Shown: positions 1 through 8,169, counted from the first letter of the stretch. The stretch: 12,955 nt of DNA from JASBSR01 sp963847575 (GCA_963847575.1 CAWKAL010000133.1:1-12955), one strand, 5' to 3'. The notes: a model not told the origin generated them from the letters alone. A program made the numbers and translations.

Positions 1-2
1 GC

Positions 3-1685
3 AGTGGCCGCTGGCAGGAATTACTGCAACGCAGTAACCAGTTGCTGGACAACGCGGTCCCCAATAAAGAAATCACCGAGCTGATACGGCAATGGTTTAT
101 CACCCAGCAGGCGGTGGCACATTTGCAGTTAAAACAGCCGCAACCGGCGTTACAAAAAGCACGCAGCCTGTTATGGAACCAGCCCGCGGGAATCGATAAC
201 GCGCCAGTCAATGTCGTGCTGCGTCAGCTCATCGTGCGCGCCTACCTGCAACTGGATGATGTTGATGATGCACAAAAAGCCCTGCAGAAATATCAGCAGG
301 ACTATGCCGACACGCCGGTGGCAAATGACGACGAATGGAAGTTGCTGCAGGCGCGTGTGCTGTTGCGTACGTCGCGTTATAGCGAAGCTGTTGAGGTATT
401 GAAATCAAGTGAAAGCGGCATTGCACGCGCGTTGAGTATGGTCGCGACTGTGCGTGCAAACCCCGGAAAATCTATTGCTGTTGTTAAATCGGTGAATCAA
501 ATACTGGATGAAAACGCCGCACTTGTAAAAAAACTCGCAAAATCGAAAGCCGTGAAAGAAAAGGCCACGAAAGACAAAGCCGCTGAACAAAAACTGCTCA
601 GCAAGGGCGAAGTCTGGGCGTTCAATTATGTGCTCTACGAACGTGCACGGCTGATGGCCGACCCCGGCCTGGCCTGTATCGCACTGGAAAAAATGCTCTC
701 GCTGGGTGATCAGTCGAGCGCACTGGGTGATGGCTTTGACGTTGGTGCAGACAAACTCTGGTCCCTGTATGAACAAATCGGCCAAAGCACTGGCAACGAA
801 AACAAGCTGCTGGTCGGCGATGATGCCGGCTGGGAAAAACTGGCGAAAAAGATTGTGCCCGGCTCGCCAGTGCGTGCAACTGGCCTGTATGCCGTGCTGG
901 CATTGAACTCTCATACTCAAAAAAGTCGCGATGATGCTCACCGCGCGCTGGTTGATCTGGTCTCAAAAAATGAAAACGGCCTGGAAATTGTCAGCCAGTT
1001 ATACCTGCGCAGTACGCGTATCGCGGCGCTCGAATCCCTGCCCGCAGAAGTCAGGTTCCGGCTGGTGGATTATGCATTGACCAGTGGACAGATAGACCTT
1101 GCCGCGCGCCTGATGCTGACATTGCAGGAGCCGCCGGAAGATAAAAACCCGTTCGACTGGCGCATGCGCAAGGCGCGCGTGCTGGTGCTCGAAGGCAATT
1201 ATAAGGAAGGCGTGGCGGTACTGCACAAGGCGATCGAACATATCAACCAGCTTGACGCGGCCATGGTTGACCAGTATTTCCAGGTGTTGTTTGATTTGCA
1301 GGCAGTCGAGCAGCATGCGCATGCGCTGGAGTTGTTCAGCCTGATCAAGTATGAATGGCTGGATGAAAAGTACCAGCGCGAGCTGTATTTCTGGAAAGCC
1401 GAATCAAACTTTGCATTAAAACGTTACGCGCAGTCAGCATGGTTGTACCTGATGTCGGCGCGTGCGGTGGATCCCGCGATGACAGATCTGTGGTCACAGT
1501 CAGCGCGCTACAAGGCGGCCGATGCACTGGTCAAGGCGAAGCTTTATGATGATGCCTGGTCGATGTACGATGAGTTACTGGCGATGACCGCCAGTGAGAC
1601 CCGGCGCACATGGATCAGGCAGGCCATGCAGCAGATTGAATTGTTGCGCAATGCTGAAAACAACGACAAGGGGATTGAGTCATGA
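3..1685 (+). CDS. TPR/helical-repeat protein, 5' end outside window
   Basis: The reading frame is open from the first bases of the window, so the true start lies upstream; the TTG at 42 is only the first start-like codon inside it. At least 560 residues are visible. They are almost all amphipathic helix, with TPR-like pairs clearest towards the C terminus (Y-x3-L-x-F-W-K-A-E-x-N-F-A-L-K-R-Y-x-x-S-A around 454-473, counting from 42, and A-D-A-L-V-K-A-K-L-Y-D-D-A at about 495-507). A Lys/Ala-rich stretch at about 162-188 looks like a charged helix or short coiled coil. No catalytic motif is visible; such proteins usually act as scaffolds. The stop overlaps the next start (ATGA at 1682-1685), so it is probably translationally coupled to ogt. 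Specific function unknown. Confidence 0.8.
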   Translation, partial: SGRWQELLQRSNQLLDNAVPNKEITELIRQWFITQQAVAHLQLKQPQPALQKARSLLWNQPAGIDNAPVNVVLRQLIVRAYLQLDDVDDAQKALQKYQQDYADTPVANDDEWKLLQARVLLRTSRYSEAVEVLKSSESGIARALSMVATVRANPGKSIAVVKSVNQILDENAALVKKLAKSKAVKEKATKDKAAEQKLLSKGEVWAFNYVLYERARLMADPGLACIALEKMLSLGDQSSALGDGFDVGADKLWSLYEQIGQSTGNENKLLVGDDAGWEKLAKKIVPGSPVRATGLYAVLALNSHTQKSRDDAHRALVDLVSKNENGLEIVSQLYLRSTRIAALESLPAEVRFRLVDYALTSGQIDLAARLMLTLQEPPEDKNPFDWRMRKARVLVLEGNYKEGVAVLHKAIEHINQLDAAMVDQYFQVLFDLQAVEQHAHALELFSLIKYEWLDEKYQRELYFWKAESNFALKRYAQSAWLYLMSARAVDPAMTDLWSQSARYKAADALVKAKLYDDAWSMYDELLAMTASETRRTWIRQAMQQIELLRNAENNDKGIES

Positions 1686-2158
1686 AACAGACCTACCATG
1701 CAAGCGTCAAAACACCGTTCGCGCACCTGGCGCTGGTGCTAAACGCGGATCAGCTCGTGGCGATTGATTTTCTGCAGCAGAACAAAAATGAAATTTTACC
1801 GACATCCGCGGCCGCTAAAAAAATCGTGCGTCAGATAAAAGCCTATTGTAAACACAATGCAGGTGAGTTTGATGTAAAGCTTGATCTGCACGGCACCGAC
1901 TTCCAGAAAAAAGTCTGGCGCGAGTTGCTGAAAGTACCGTTCGGGAAAGTAAAGACCTATGGCGAGCTGGCGAAAAAACTCAAAACCTCGGCGCGCGCGG
2001 TGGGCAATGCCTGCCGGCGTAACCCGGTACCGTTGATCGTGCCGTGCCATCGAATTGTATCTGCGAGTGGTATCGGTGGTTACGCAGGTACGACCTCTGG
2101 GGCAGTACACAGCATCAAGCGCGAGTTACTCGATCACGAAGGTCATCACTTTGCCTGA
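1682..2158 (+). CDS. ogt: methylated-DNA--protein-cysteine S-methyltransferase (Ogt/MGMT)
   Basis: This suicide DNA-repair protein transfers alkyl groups from O6-alkylguanine (and O4-alkylthymine) to its own cysteine. The hallmark PCHR motif is at residues 121-124, making C122 the acceptor. The DNA-binding part is typical: F-Q-x-x-V-W at 74-79, P-F-G-K-V-x-T-Y-G-E-L-A at 86-97, and R-A-V-G-x-A at 105-110 carrying the arginine finger R105. The G-G-Y-A-G segment follows at 132-136. At 158 residues it is a standard single-module Ogt, with no Ada-type regulatory domain. It starts inside the stop of the TPR gene and ends 21 bases before the kinase gene, so it is probably transcribed with both. The functional link to its neighbours is not obvious. 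Confidence 0.95.
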   Translation: MKQTYHASVKTPFAHLALVLNADQLVAIDFLQQNKNEILPTSAAAKKIVRQIKAYCKHNAGEFDVKLDLHGTDFQKKVWRELLKVPFGKVKTYGELAKKLKTSARAVGNACRRNPVPLIVPCHRIVSASGIGGYAGTTSGAVHSIKRELLDHEGHHFA

Positions 2159-2179
2159 GTTTCTGGTTCGTCGCTGAAC

Positions 2180-3580
2180 ATGGCCTGTACACTGGCGATC
2201 GACCAGGGCACGCATGCAAGCCGCGCGATCCTGTTTGACGACGACGGAAATGAAATCGCCAGGTCGGTGGTTGAAGTCGAGTTGCATAGACTGGATGCAG
2301 CACGCGTTGAACAGTCAGCGGACCAATTGTTACAAAGCGTCAACACGGCTGTGGCGGATGTGCTTACACGCGCATCAGGCCGCACTATAACCGCCTGCGG
2401 CCTTGCCACACAACGTTCGACCGTACTCGGCTGGCGAGAGGATGGTAGCGCAATCACGCCCGCGCTAAGCTGGCAGGATGTGCGCGCAGCCGATGCACTC
2501 GAAGCATTAAAGTCACGGGCTGAAGATATCCAGCGCATTTCCGGCCTGCCATTATCAGCACACTACGGCGCGAGTAAAATTCACTGGCTCGCAACTCAAA
2601 ATGAATACAGGCAGGCAAACAGGTTCTCGCCGCTGGTGAGTTATCTGCTGTTTCATTTGCTGGCTGAACAGCCTTATCGGGTTGATCATTGCAATGCACA
2701 ACGCACGCAGCTGTTCGATCTCGAGCAACTCAACTGGTCAGAAACACTCTGCAAACATTTTGAGGTTGACCGACGGCTGCTGCCCGAATGCAAACCTGTC
2801 TGTCATCATTACGGTGTACTCAAGGCCGCGGCAATTCCACTGACAGCGGTTAGCGGTGATCAGAATGCCGCATTTTATGCTGCAGGCTCGCCTGCGCATG
2901 ACGTGGCACTGGTCAACCTGGGTACGGGTGCATTTGTGTTACGCGCGTTAAAACACTATTGCAGCAGTCAAAAACAGTTGAGCGGCGTGGGCTTATCGAA
3001 CACAGAAACAATCACCTGGTTGCGCGAGGCCACGGTCAATGGCGCAGGCAGTGCGCTTGCATGGGTGGCTGAAAAATATCAGATCAAAGATTCACGAGAA
3101 GCCTTGCCACGCTGGCTAAATGAAGTGACTGCACCGCCATTGTTTATCAATACCGTCGGCGGGCTTGGTTCGCCGTGGTGGAACGCACAGATAACACCAC
3201 ATTTTCCCGAAGAAAATCTTACGCCAGCACAACGCATGTGCGCTGTTGTCGAGAGCATTTTGTTTATGTTGCAGGCCAATCTTGAGTTGATGCACAAAGA
3301 ATCAGGCTTGCAGAGTTTGCGTGTCAGCGGCGGCCTGTCAAACCTGGACGCGCTGTGCCAGAAGCTGGCAAACCTGAGTGGTCTGCCGGTCGAGCGTGGC
3401 ATGGCGCCGGAAGCCACGGCGCGTGGTATCGCCTGGCTGGCCGCCGGGCAGCCGCGACGCTGGGACACGCGCAAACAGTCAACATTATTCACGCCGCAGC
3501 ATGATGCAGGTATTCAATCGCGTTATCATGCCGCGATGGATACATTACAGGCATTATTATCGCAGGAAAATACACTATGA
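2180..3580 (+). CDS. FGGY-family carbohydrate kinase (glycerol kinase-like)
   Basis: This is an ATP-dependent sugar/polyol kinase of the FGGY family and most resembles GlpK. It shows the N-terminal phosphate loop D-Q-G-T (8-11), the Q-R segment (78-79), S-W-Q-D (97-100), the catalytic-base region G-D-Q-N-A-A (226-231, base D227), the adenosine-site G-T-G (248-250), and the C-terminal G-G-L-S-N (384-388). At 466 residues it is about 35 shorter than E. coli GlpK. Aligned by eye, the GlpK glycerol contacts R83 and D245 are kept (R79, D227), but E84 is Ser80 and Y135 is His128, so glycerol may not be the substrate. The start at 2180 lacks a strong ribosome binding site. The stop overlaps the GDPD start (ATGA at 3577-3580). 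The neighbouring GDPD and GlpD favour a glycerol-like or glycerol-derived substrate. Confidence 0.85.
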   Translation: MACTLAIDQGTHASRAILFDDDGNEIARSVVEVELHRLDAARVEQSADQLLQSVNTAVADVLTRASGRTITACGLATQRSTVLGWREDGSAITPALSWQDVRAADALEALKSRAEDIQRISGLPLSAHYGASKIHWLATQNEYRQANRFSPLVSYLLFHLLAEQPYRVDHCNAQRTQLFDLEQLNWSETLCKHFEVDRRLLPECKPVCHHYGVLKAAAIPLTAVSGDQNAAFYAAGSPAHDVALVNLGTGAFVLRALKHYCSSQKQLSGVGLSNTETITWLREATVNGAGSALAWVAEKYQIKDSREALPRWLNEVTAPPLFINTVGGLGSPWWNAQITPHFPEENLTPAQRMCAVVESILFMLQANLELMHKESGLQSLRVSGGLSNLDALCQKLANLSGLPVERGMAPEATARGIAWLAAGQPRRWDTRKQSTLFTPQHDAGIQSRYHAAMDTLQALLSQENTL

Positions 3581-4326
3581 CACCCGTGCTGGTCGCGCAC
3601 CGCGGCTATTCTGCGCAAACGCCCGAAAACACCCTGACCAGCATGCATGCGGCGCTCGATGCCGGCGCCTGCTGCATCGAATTTGATCTGCAACTGTGCG
3701 CCGATGGCAAGTTTGCCGTGATCCACGATGACACCCTGAAACGCACCGCCGGTATCGACGGCTCGGTATTTGATGCTTCAGTTGCCGAGTTGCAGGCCGT
3801 CAGCGTGCATGAAGCGCTTCGCTTTGGTCACCAGTTTTTACCCACGCCAGTGCCCGCATTGCAACAGCTACTCGATGTAGTTAAGAGGCATCCCGCGCTT
3901 ACCGCGTTTGTCGAAATCAAGGAGGAGTCGCTTGTGCGCTGGGGTGTTGAAAAAGTCATGCTGCCGTTAATTGCAGCGCTGGAAGAATATCGTAGCCAAT
4001 GTGTTGTTATATCGTTTAGTGAATCTGCAGTTGATTATGTACAACAGCATAGTGAATTACGCACGGGCTGGGTGCTGACAAAATATGATGCCACGCATCG
4101 CACCAGCGCCGAACAACTGCAACCCGATTTCCTGATTTGCAATCAGCGTAAGATCAACACGGCTGAACCCTGGCCGGGGCGATGGCAATGGATGTTATAC
4201 GGTGTCGAAACCGCCCAGCTCGCGCTCGACTGGGGCAGACGTGGCGTCGCATTTGTCGAAACTGACCATATTGTAGAGCTGTTGCAAGACGAAAATTTGC
4301 TGAAGGGTGCCTGCCAGCATGAATGA
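3577..4326 (+). CDS. ugpQ: glycerophosphodiester phosphodiesterase (GDPD/UgpQ type)
   Basis: The enzyme hydrolyses glycerophosphodiesters (deacylated phospholipid headgroups) to sn-glycerol 3-phosphate and an alcohol. The GDPD signature is complete: A-H-R-G at 7-10 (H8, R9), P-E-N-T at 16-19 (E17), E35-x-D37 as metal ligands, the second catalytic histidine H50 in V-I-H-D-D-T, and V-E-I-K at 112-115. The end is also typical, with the G-V-x-x-V-x-T-D pattern near 223-230. At 249 residues with no signal peptide it fits the cytosolic UgpQ-like group rather than periplasmic GlpQ. It overlaps the kinase upstream by four bases and GlpD downstream by eight, so its glycerol 3-phosphate would be oxidised by the next gene's product. 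No uptake transporter is encoded nearby. Confidence 0.93.
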   Translation: MTPVLVAHRGYSAQTPENTLTSMHAALDAGACCIEFDLQLCADGKFAVIHDDTLKRTAGIDGSVFDASVAELQAVSVHEALRFGHQFLPTPVPALQQLLDVVKRHPALTAFVEIKEESLVRWGVEKVMLPLIAALEEYRSQCVVISFSESAVDYVQQHSELRTGWVLTKYDATHRTSAEQLQPDFLICNQRKINTAEPWPGRWQWMLYGVETAQLALDWGRRGVAFVETDHIVELLQDENLLKGACQHE

Positions 4327-5488
4327 TGGTATGACGTACGATATCGCAGTAATCGGCGCCGGTATTCATGGCGCCGGGCTTGCACAGGCGGCGGCTGCGG
4401 CCGGTTATAAAGTGCTGTTGCTCGAGCAATATGATCGACCCGCGCTGGCCACATCATGTAAATCATCCAAGCTGATTCACGGTGGGCTGCGTTATCTCGA
4501 AAGCGCACAGATTGCACTGGTGAAGGAATGCCTGCGCGAACGCGCGATTTTGCTCCAGAACGCACCGCACCTGGTCAGGCTAAAGCCGTTTTATATCCCG
4601 GTGTATCGCGCAACTACGCGACGGCCGTGGAAAATATTTGCCGGCCTGGTGTTGTATTCCCTGTTTAGCCGTCGCGAGTTTCACCGTGTGGGTAAAGCAC
4701 ACTGGTCACAACTCGATGGACTGGTAACCGACAATCTCGATGCCGTGTTCTGTTATTACGATGCGCAAACCGATGATGCGCGGCTGACACGCGCAGTGAT
4801 TCAATCTGCGCAGTCGCTGGGTGTTACTGTTCGATACAACACCGAGGTAAAGTCAGCAGGGTATAACGCCGAGGTTGTTACGCTGAGCTGCCAGTCTGAA
4901 AACGATATCAGTCAGTTTACTGCGCACATGGTTATCAATGCGACCGGGCCGTGGGTCGATCAGATGCACGTGCATTTAACGCAACAGCCAGCGGTGGCGA
5001 TTTCGCTGGTGCAGGGCGCGCATATCGTATTGCCGGGCAATGTCTCGCACCCGTATTACCTGGAATCACCCGCCGACAGGCGCGCGGTGTTTGTCCTGCC
5101 GTGGAAAGACCGGGTGATGGTGGGCACAACCGAAACCCCATACAGTGGAGATCCTGCCGCAGTGGCAGCGACACAAGCTGAAATTGAGTACCTGCTGGAA
5201 ATTTACAATCACCATTTCAATCACCACTATACCGCAGCCGATGTGATCGAAGCCTTTGCCGGCCTGCGCGTACTGCCAGCGGGCGAGGGCGCGGCGTTTT
5301 CGAAATCGCGCGACACCGTGTTCGTGCGCGATGATGAACAACATCCGCGCGTGGTCAGTGTGCTGGGTGGCAAACTCACCTCGTACCGCGCCACAGCAGA
5401 AAAACTCGTCCACAGTCTCGCGCCGCACCTGCCACAAGGCACGCCCATAGCCGATACTGCTCATCTCAAATTGCCGCTGGTGGACTGA
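4319..5488 (+). CDS. glpD: FAD-dependent glycerol-3-phosphate dehydrogenase-like protein, short C terminus
   Basis: GlpD oxidises sn-glycerol 3-phosphate to dihydroxyacetone phosphate at the membrane and passes electrons to quinone. The N-terminal Rossmann FAD motif G-A-G-I-H-G (13-18) with E36 for the ribose is intact. The GlpD signature S-S-K-L-I-H-G-G-L-R-Y-L-E follows, then D-D-A-R-L, N-A-T-G-P-W-V, V-F-V-L-P-W and G-G-K-L-T-S-Y-R. The protein stops just after this last motif, at 389 residues against roughly 500 for E. coli GlpD, so the C-terminal helical domain is absent, and no remnant of it follows in any frame. I chose ATG 4319, with AGGG 11 bases upstream, over GTG 4307 and ATG 4331. 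It overlaps the GDPD gene by eight bases. A related FAD oxidoreductase with a different substrate is possible. Confidence 0.85.
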   Translation: MNDGMTYDIAVIGAGIHGAGLAQAAAAAGYKVLLLEQYDRPALATSCKSSKLIHGGLRYLESAQIALVKECLRERAILLQNAPHLVRLKPFYIPVYRATTRRPWKIFAGLVLYSLFSRREFHRVGKAHWSQLDGLVTDNLDAVFCYYDAQTDDARLTRAVIQSAQSLGVTVRYNTEVKSAGYNAEVVTLSCQSENDISQFTAHMVINATGPWVDQMHVHLTQQPAVAISLVQGAHIVLPGNVSHPYYLESPADRRAVFVLPWKDRVMVGTTETPYSGDPAAVAATQAEIEYLLEIYNHHFNHHYTAADVIEAFAGLRVLPAGEGAAFSKSRDTVFVRDDEQHPRVVSVLGGKLTSYRATAEKLVHSLAPHLPQGTPIADTAHLKLPLVD

Positions 5489-5759
5489 CATTGTTATATC
5501 GACAGGTATTTAGTAGCCAAAAGCTAATACAGGCCGCGAAAAACGCAAATAACGCGAATAATTATTTCTGATTCATTCAAATACCGATGGAGATTTGTCA
5601 GTCATGCATCGCTAAGTGACGTATCAAACAGTAATTCTTTTGTTTTTATTCGCGTTATTTGCGTTTTTCGCGGCCAGATGTTGTTATGTTCTGATTTTTA
5701 AAATGCTACCTGAAAACAGATGGCAGTTCCTTGCACCATTCAACTTTGCGCCGATGGCG
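5489..5759. other. non-coding gap between glpD and htpG
   Basis: No reading frame here resembles a protein. Apart from the inverted repeat (5532-5675), it holds a small 5-bp hairpin, GCGCC-GAT-GGCGC, at 5748-5760, next to the heat-shock promoter. No convincing terminator for the upstream operon is visible. Confidence 0.6.
5532..5675. repeat. 30-bp perfect inverted repeat built of 9-base units
   Basis: The arms 5532-5561 and 5646-5675 are perfect reverse complements over 30 bases, separated by 84 bases. After a GGC cap, the left arm is three near-identical 9-mers: CGCGAAAAA, CGCAAATAA and CGCGAATAA (5535-5561). The right arm has their complement. It begins 43 bases after the glpD stop. With an 84-base loop and no T-run on the far side, it is not a standard terminator. 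It looks more like a short intergenic repeat element or two inverted copies of one. I see no transposase and no clear target-site duplication. Confidence 0.85.
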
Positions 5760-5788
5760 CTTGAGCTTTAGAATAGTGCCCCCATATA
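5760..5788 (+). promoter_or_regulatory. heat-shock (sigma-32) promoter of htpG
   Basis: CTTGAG at 5760-5765 and CCCCATATA at 5780-5788 are separated by 14 bases. This closely matches the RpoH consensus CTTGAA - 13 to 15 bases - CCCCATNTA. It sits about 50 bases before the htpG start, which is expected for this chaperone gene. The ribosome binding site GGAG (5830-5833) lies seven bases before ATG 5841. Confidence 0.85.
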
Positions 5789-5840
5789 GCCTCGATTAAC
5801 CGATTTTTTTCCCTAGATTTTAGATATTTGGAGTTTACCC

Positions 5841-7756
5841 ATGAGTGTTGATGCCGCAAAAGAAACCCTGGAATTTCAGACCGAGGCGCGCCAGATCCTG
5901 CACCTGATGACGCATTCGCTGTACTCGAACAAGGAAATATTCCTGCGCGAGCTGATTTCCAACGCATCAGATGCCTGCGACAAGCTGCGTTTTGAGGCGC
6001 TGGGCAAGGATGACCTGTATGCCGGTGACGGCGAACTCAAGATCACGGTGGATTTTGACAAAGAGGCACGCACTGTCACCATTCGTGACAACGGCATTGG
6101 CATGTCGCGCCAGGAAGTGATCGACAACATTGGCACCATCGCCAGTTCGGGCACGCGCAAGTTTCTCGAAAAACTCACCGGCGACCAGGCCAAAGACTCA
6201 CAAATGATCGGCCAGTTTGGCGTTGGTTTTTACGCCAGTTTTATTGTGGCCGATAAGGTCACCCTGGTGACACGCCGCGCCGGCGCTGCCGCCGATGAAG
6301 CCGTGCGCTGGGAGTCCGACGGCCAGGGCAGTTTTACGCTGGAGAACACTGACAAAGATTCACGCGGCACTGAAGTCATTGTGCATCTTAAAGAAGGTGA
6401 AGTTGAGTTTGCCGATAATTTCCGTCTGCGCCATATTATCAAGCAGTATTCTGATCACATCTCGCTGCCGGTGATGATGCTGAAAACCGATTTTGGCGCA
6501 GAAGATGAATCGGGTGAAAATAAAGATGAAACAGTCGTTCCCGAATACGAACGTGTTAACAGTGCATCAGCCCTATGGGCGCGCGATCGTAAGGAAATCA
6601 CCGACGAGGAATACACAGGAATTTTATAAACACATCAGCATGGATTTCGCTGATCCACTGACCTGGGTGCATAACAAGGTCGAAGGCAACCAGAGCTATA
6701 CATCCTTGTTGTTTATTCCGAAGAATGCGCCGTTTGATCTATACGAGCGTGACCAGAAACGTGGCATCAAGCTTTATGTAAAACGTATCTTCATTATGGA
6801 TGATGCTGACCAGCTGATGCCGAACTACCTGCGCTTTGTCAAAGGCGTGATTGATTCCGATGATTTACCGCTGAATGTTTCGCGTGAAATCCTGCAGAAG
6901 AACAAGGTCATCGACCGCATTCGCGGCGCCTCGGTGAAGAAAATTCTTGGCCTGCTCGAAACCATGGTGAAAGACAGGCCGGAAGACTATGCGGATTTCT
7001 GGAAAACATTTGGCCAGGTCTTGAAAGAAGGCCCGATCGAAGATTTCAGCAACAAGGACCGTATTGCAAAGCTGCTGCGTTTTGCTTCAACCCATGGCGG
7101 CACTGCCGAGCAGACTGTTTCGCTTGAAGACTATATTGGCACGCATGAAGGAAGGCCAGGACAAGATCTATTACATAACCGCTGAGTCATATAATACGGC
7201 TAAAAACAGTCCACACCTCGAAGTCTTCAGGAAAAAAGGCGTCGAAGTGCTGCTGCTGAGTGATCGTGTCGATGAATGGCTGGTCGCGCATCTCACCGAG
7301 TTTGAAGATAAAACCCTGCAGTCAGTTGCACGCGGTGAACTTGACCTCGGCGATGTTGATGAAGAAGCGCAAAAACAGGCACAGGAAAAAGCCGACAAGG
7401 AATATGGCGAAGTCATCGAACGCATCAAAAAGACCCTGGACGACACTGTTTCAGCAGTACGCATGTCACAACGCCTGACGGATTCGCCCTCGTGCCTGGT
7501 GCTGGGTGAGCAGGACATGAGTGCGCAAATGCAGCAGATCCTGAAGGCGGCAGGTCAATATGCACCCAAGGCCAAACCCGCGCTGGAGTTAAATCCAGAT
7601 CACGCATTGATCCAGAAATTACGCGATATCAAAGATGATGCGCAGTTCAGTGACTGGACCCACCTGCTGTTCGAACAGGCGCAACTGGCCGCGGGCGAGC
7701 AGCTTGAAGATGCGGCTGAGTTTGTCAAGCGGGTGAACCGGTTGTTAGGCGCGTAA
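5841..7756 (+). pseudogene. htpG: molecular chaperone HtpG (Hsp90), interrupted by two frameshifts
   Basis: HtpG is the cytosolic bacterial Hsp90. The N-terminal ATPase (GHKL) domain is intact: E37 and N41 in F-L-R-E-L-I-S-N-A-S-D-A, D83-N-G-I-G-M, and G-Q-F-G-V-G-F-Y at 124-131. The frame breaks after T-D-E-E-Y at 6612-6618 and continues one base later as Q-E-F-Y-K-H-I through the middle domain (6616-7140). It breaks again after L-E-D-Y-I-G at 7138-7144 and resumes as R-M-K-E-G-Q-D-K to the end. Removing one A at about 6615 and one at about 7141 gives 637 residues, normal HtpG length, with no other lesion. As given, translation stops at 6629 after 262 residues. The clean restoration favours sequence error over old decay, but the sequence alone cannot decide. 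It has its own heat-shock promoter. Confidence 0.93.
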
Positions 7757-7847
7757 CAAAACTTGCCACAGACTAATTTGACTGGATCACTAGCGCTCTC
7801 TATGTGATTGCGGCCCGAAGGGTGAAGGGCAGGAAGCCCGGAATAGG

Positions 7848-7873
7848 CCCAGAGAACACGGAAGTTCTCTGGG
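7848..7873. terminator. 10-bp stem-loop after htpG, possible terminator or repeat hairpin
   Basis: CCCAGAGAAC (7848-7857) pairs perfectly with GTTCTCTGGG (7864-7873) around a six-base loop. A T-run is weak on the plus side (TTATCG follows, TTTT only some 15 bases on). It could still end htpG transcription from 92 bases away, or belong to a repeat element. A smaller GGGC/GCCC hairpin lies at 7827-7839. Confidence 0.4.
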
Positions 7874-8094
7874 TTATCGCTGTCGTTTTCTAATCCAGAG
7901 TGTTGCTGCAACCTGGCGATGCTGTCTCAAGTTGAGCGTAATACTGCATAGCAGTCATGCAAATCCCCGGCGTTAATGCATCCACGGCCTCGCTGTCAGT
8001 TCTGGTGCTGTCTTTTTTGATTATTTAACATATGTCTCCTTTGGGATAACGCCTGATATTCATTCTGGATTAAACAGGTATATTATATATTGGT

Positions 8095-8100
8095 TATAAT
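8095..8100 (+). promoter_or_regulatory. probable -10 box (TATAAT) for the DsrC-like gene
   Basis: A perfect TATAAT lies in an AT-rich stretch 69 bases before ATG 8170. No good -35 is seen at 16-18 bases upstream, so it may need an activator. The ribosome binding site is GGGAGA at 8157-8162. Confidence 0.45.
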
Positions 8101-8169
8101 TCTGATAACAAATAGTGCCCATAGCAATACTTTATTCTGGGTTGTTAACGGGTAGCGGGAGAAAAGCCT

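Larger units (their letters stand above)
7757..8169. other. 413-base non-coding gap rich in hairpins
   Basis: I find no protein-like frame and no tRNA. The first part holds several short G/C-rich repeats and stem-loops between about 7811 and 7873, plus a 5-bp IR (ACTGC-ATA-GCAGT, 7943-7955). The last 140 bases are AT-rich and lead into the next gene. Parts of it resemble an intergenic repeat element, which I cannot test here. Confidence 0.5.

Noticed and set aside
405..941. 178-codon minus-strand frame inside the TPR gene
   Set aside because: Shadow of the coding strand; low-complexity Cys/His/Phe-rich translation with no family resemblance.
4307..4318. GTG 4307 as the glpD start
   Set aside because: It adds only four residues and has a poorer ribosome binding site than ATG 4319, and the conserved family start is near the later codon.
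5532..5675. Rho-independent terminator for the glpD operon
   Set aside because: The 84-base loop and lack of a U-run after the right arm do not fit.
6590..6640. Programmed frameshifting in htpG
   Set aside because: No slippery heptamer or downstream pseudoknot is visible, HtpG is not known to use recoding, and a second shift in the same gene would also be required.
7600..7911. 103-codon minus-strand frame across the htpG end and the gap
   Set aside because: Half of it is antisense to htpG; the other half translates the repeat-like block and resembles no protein.
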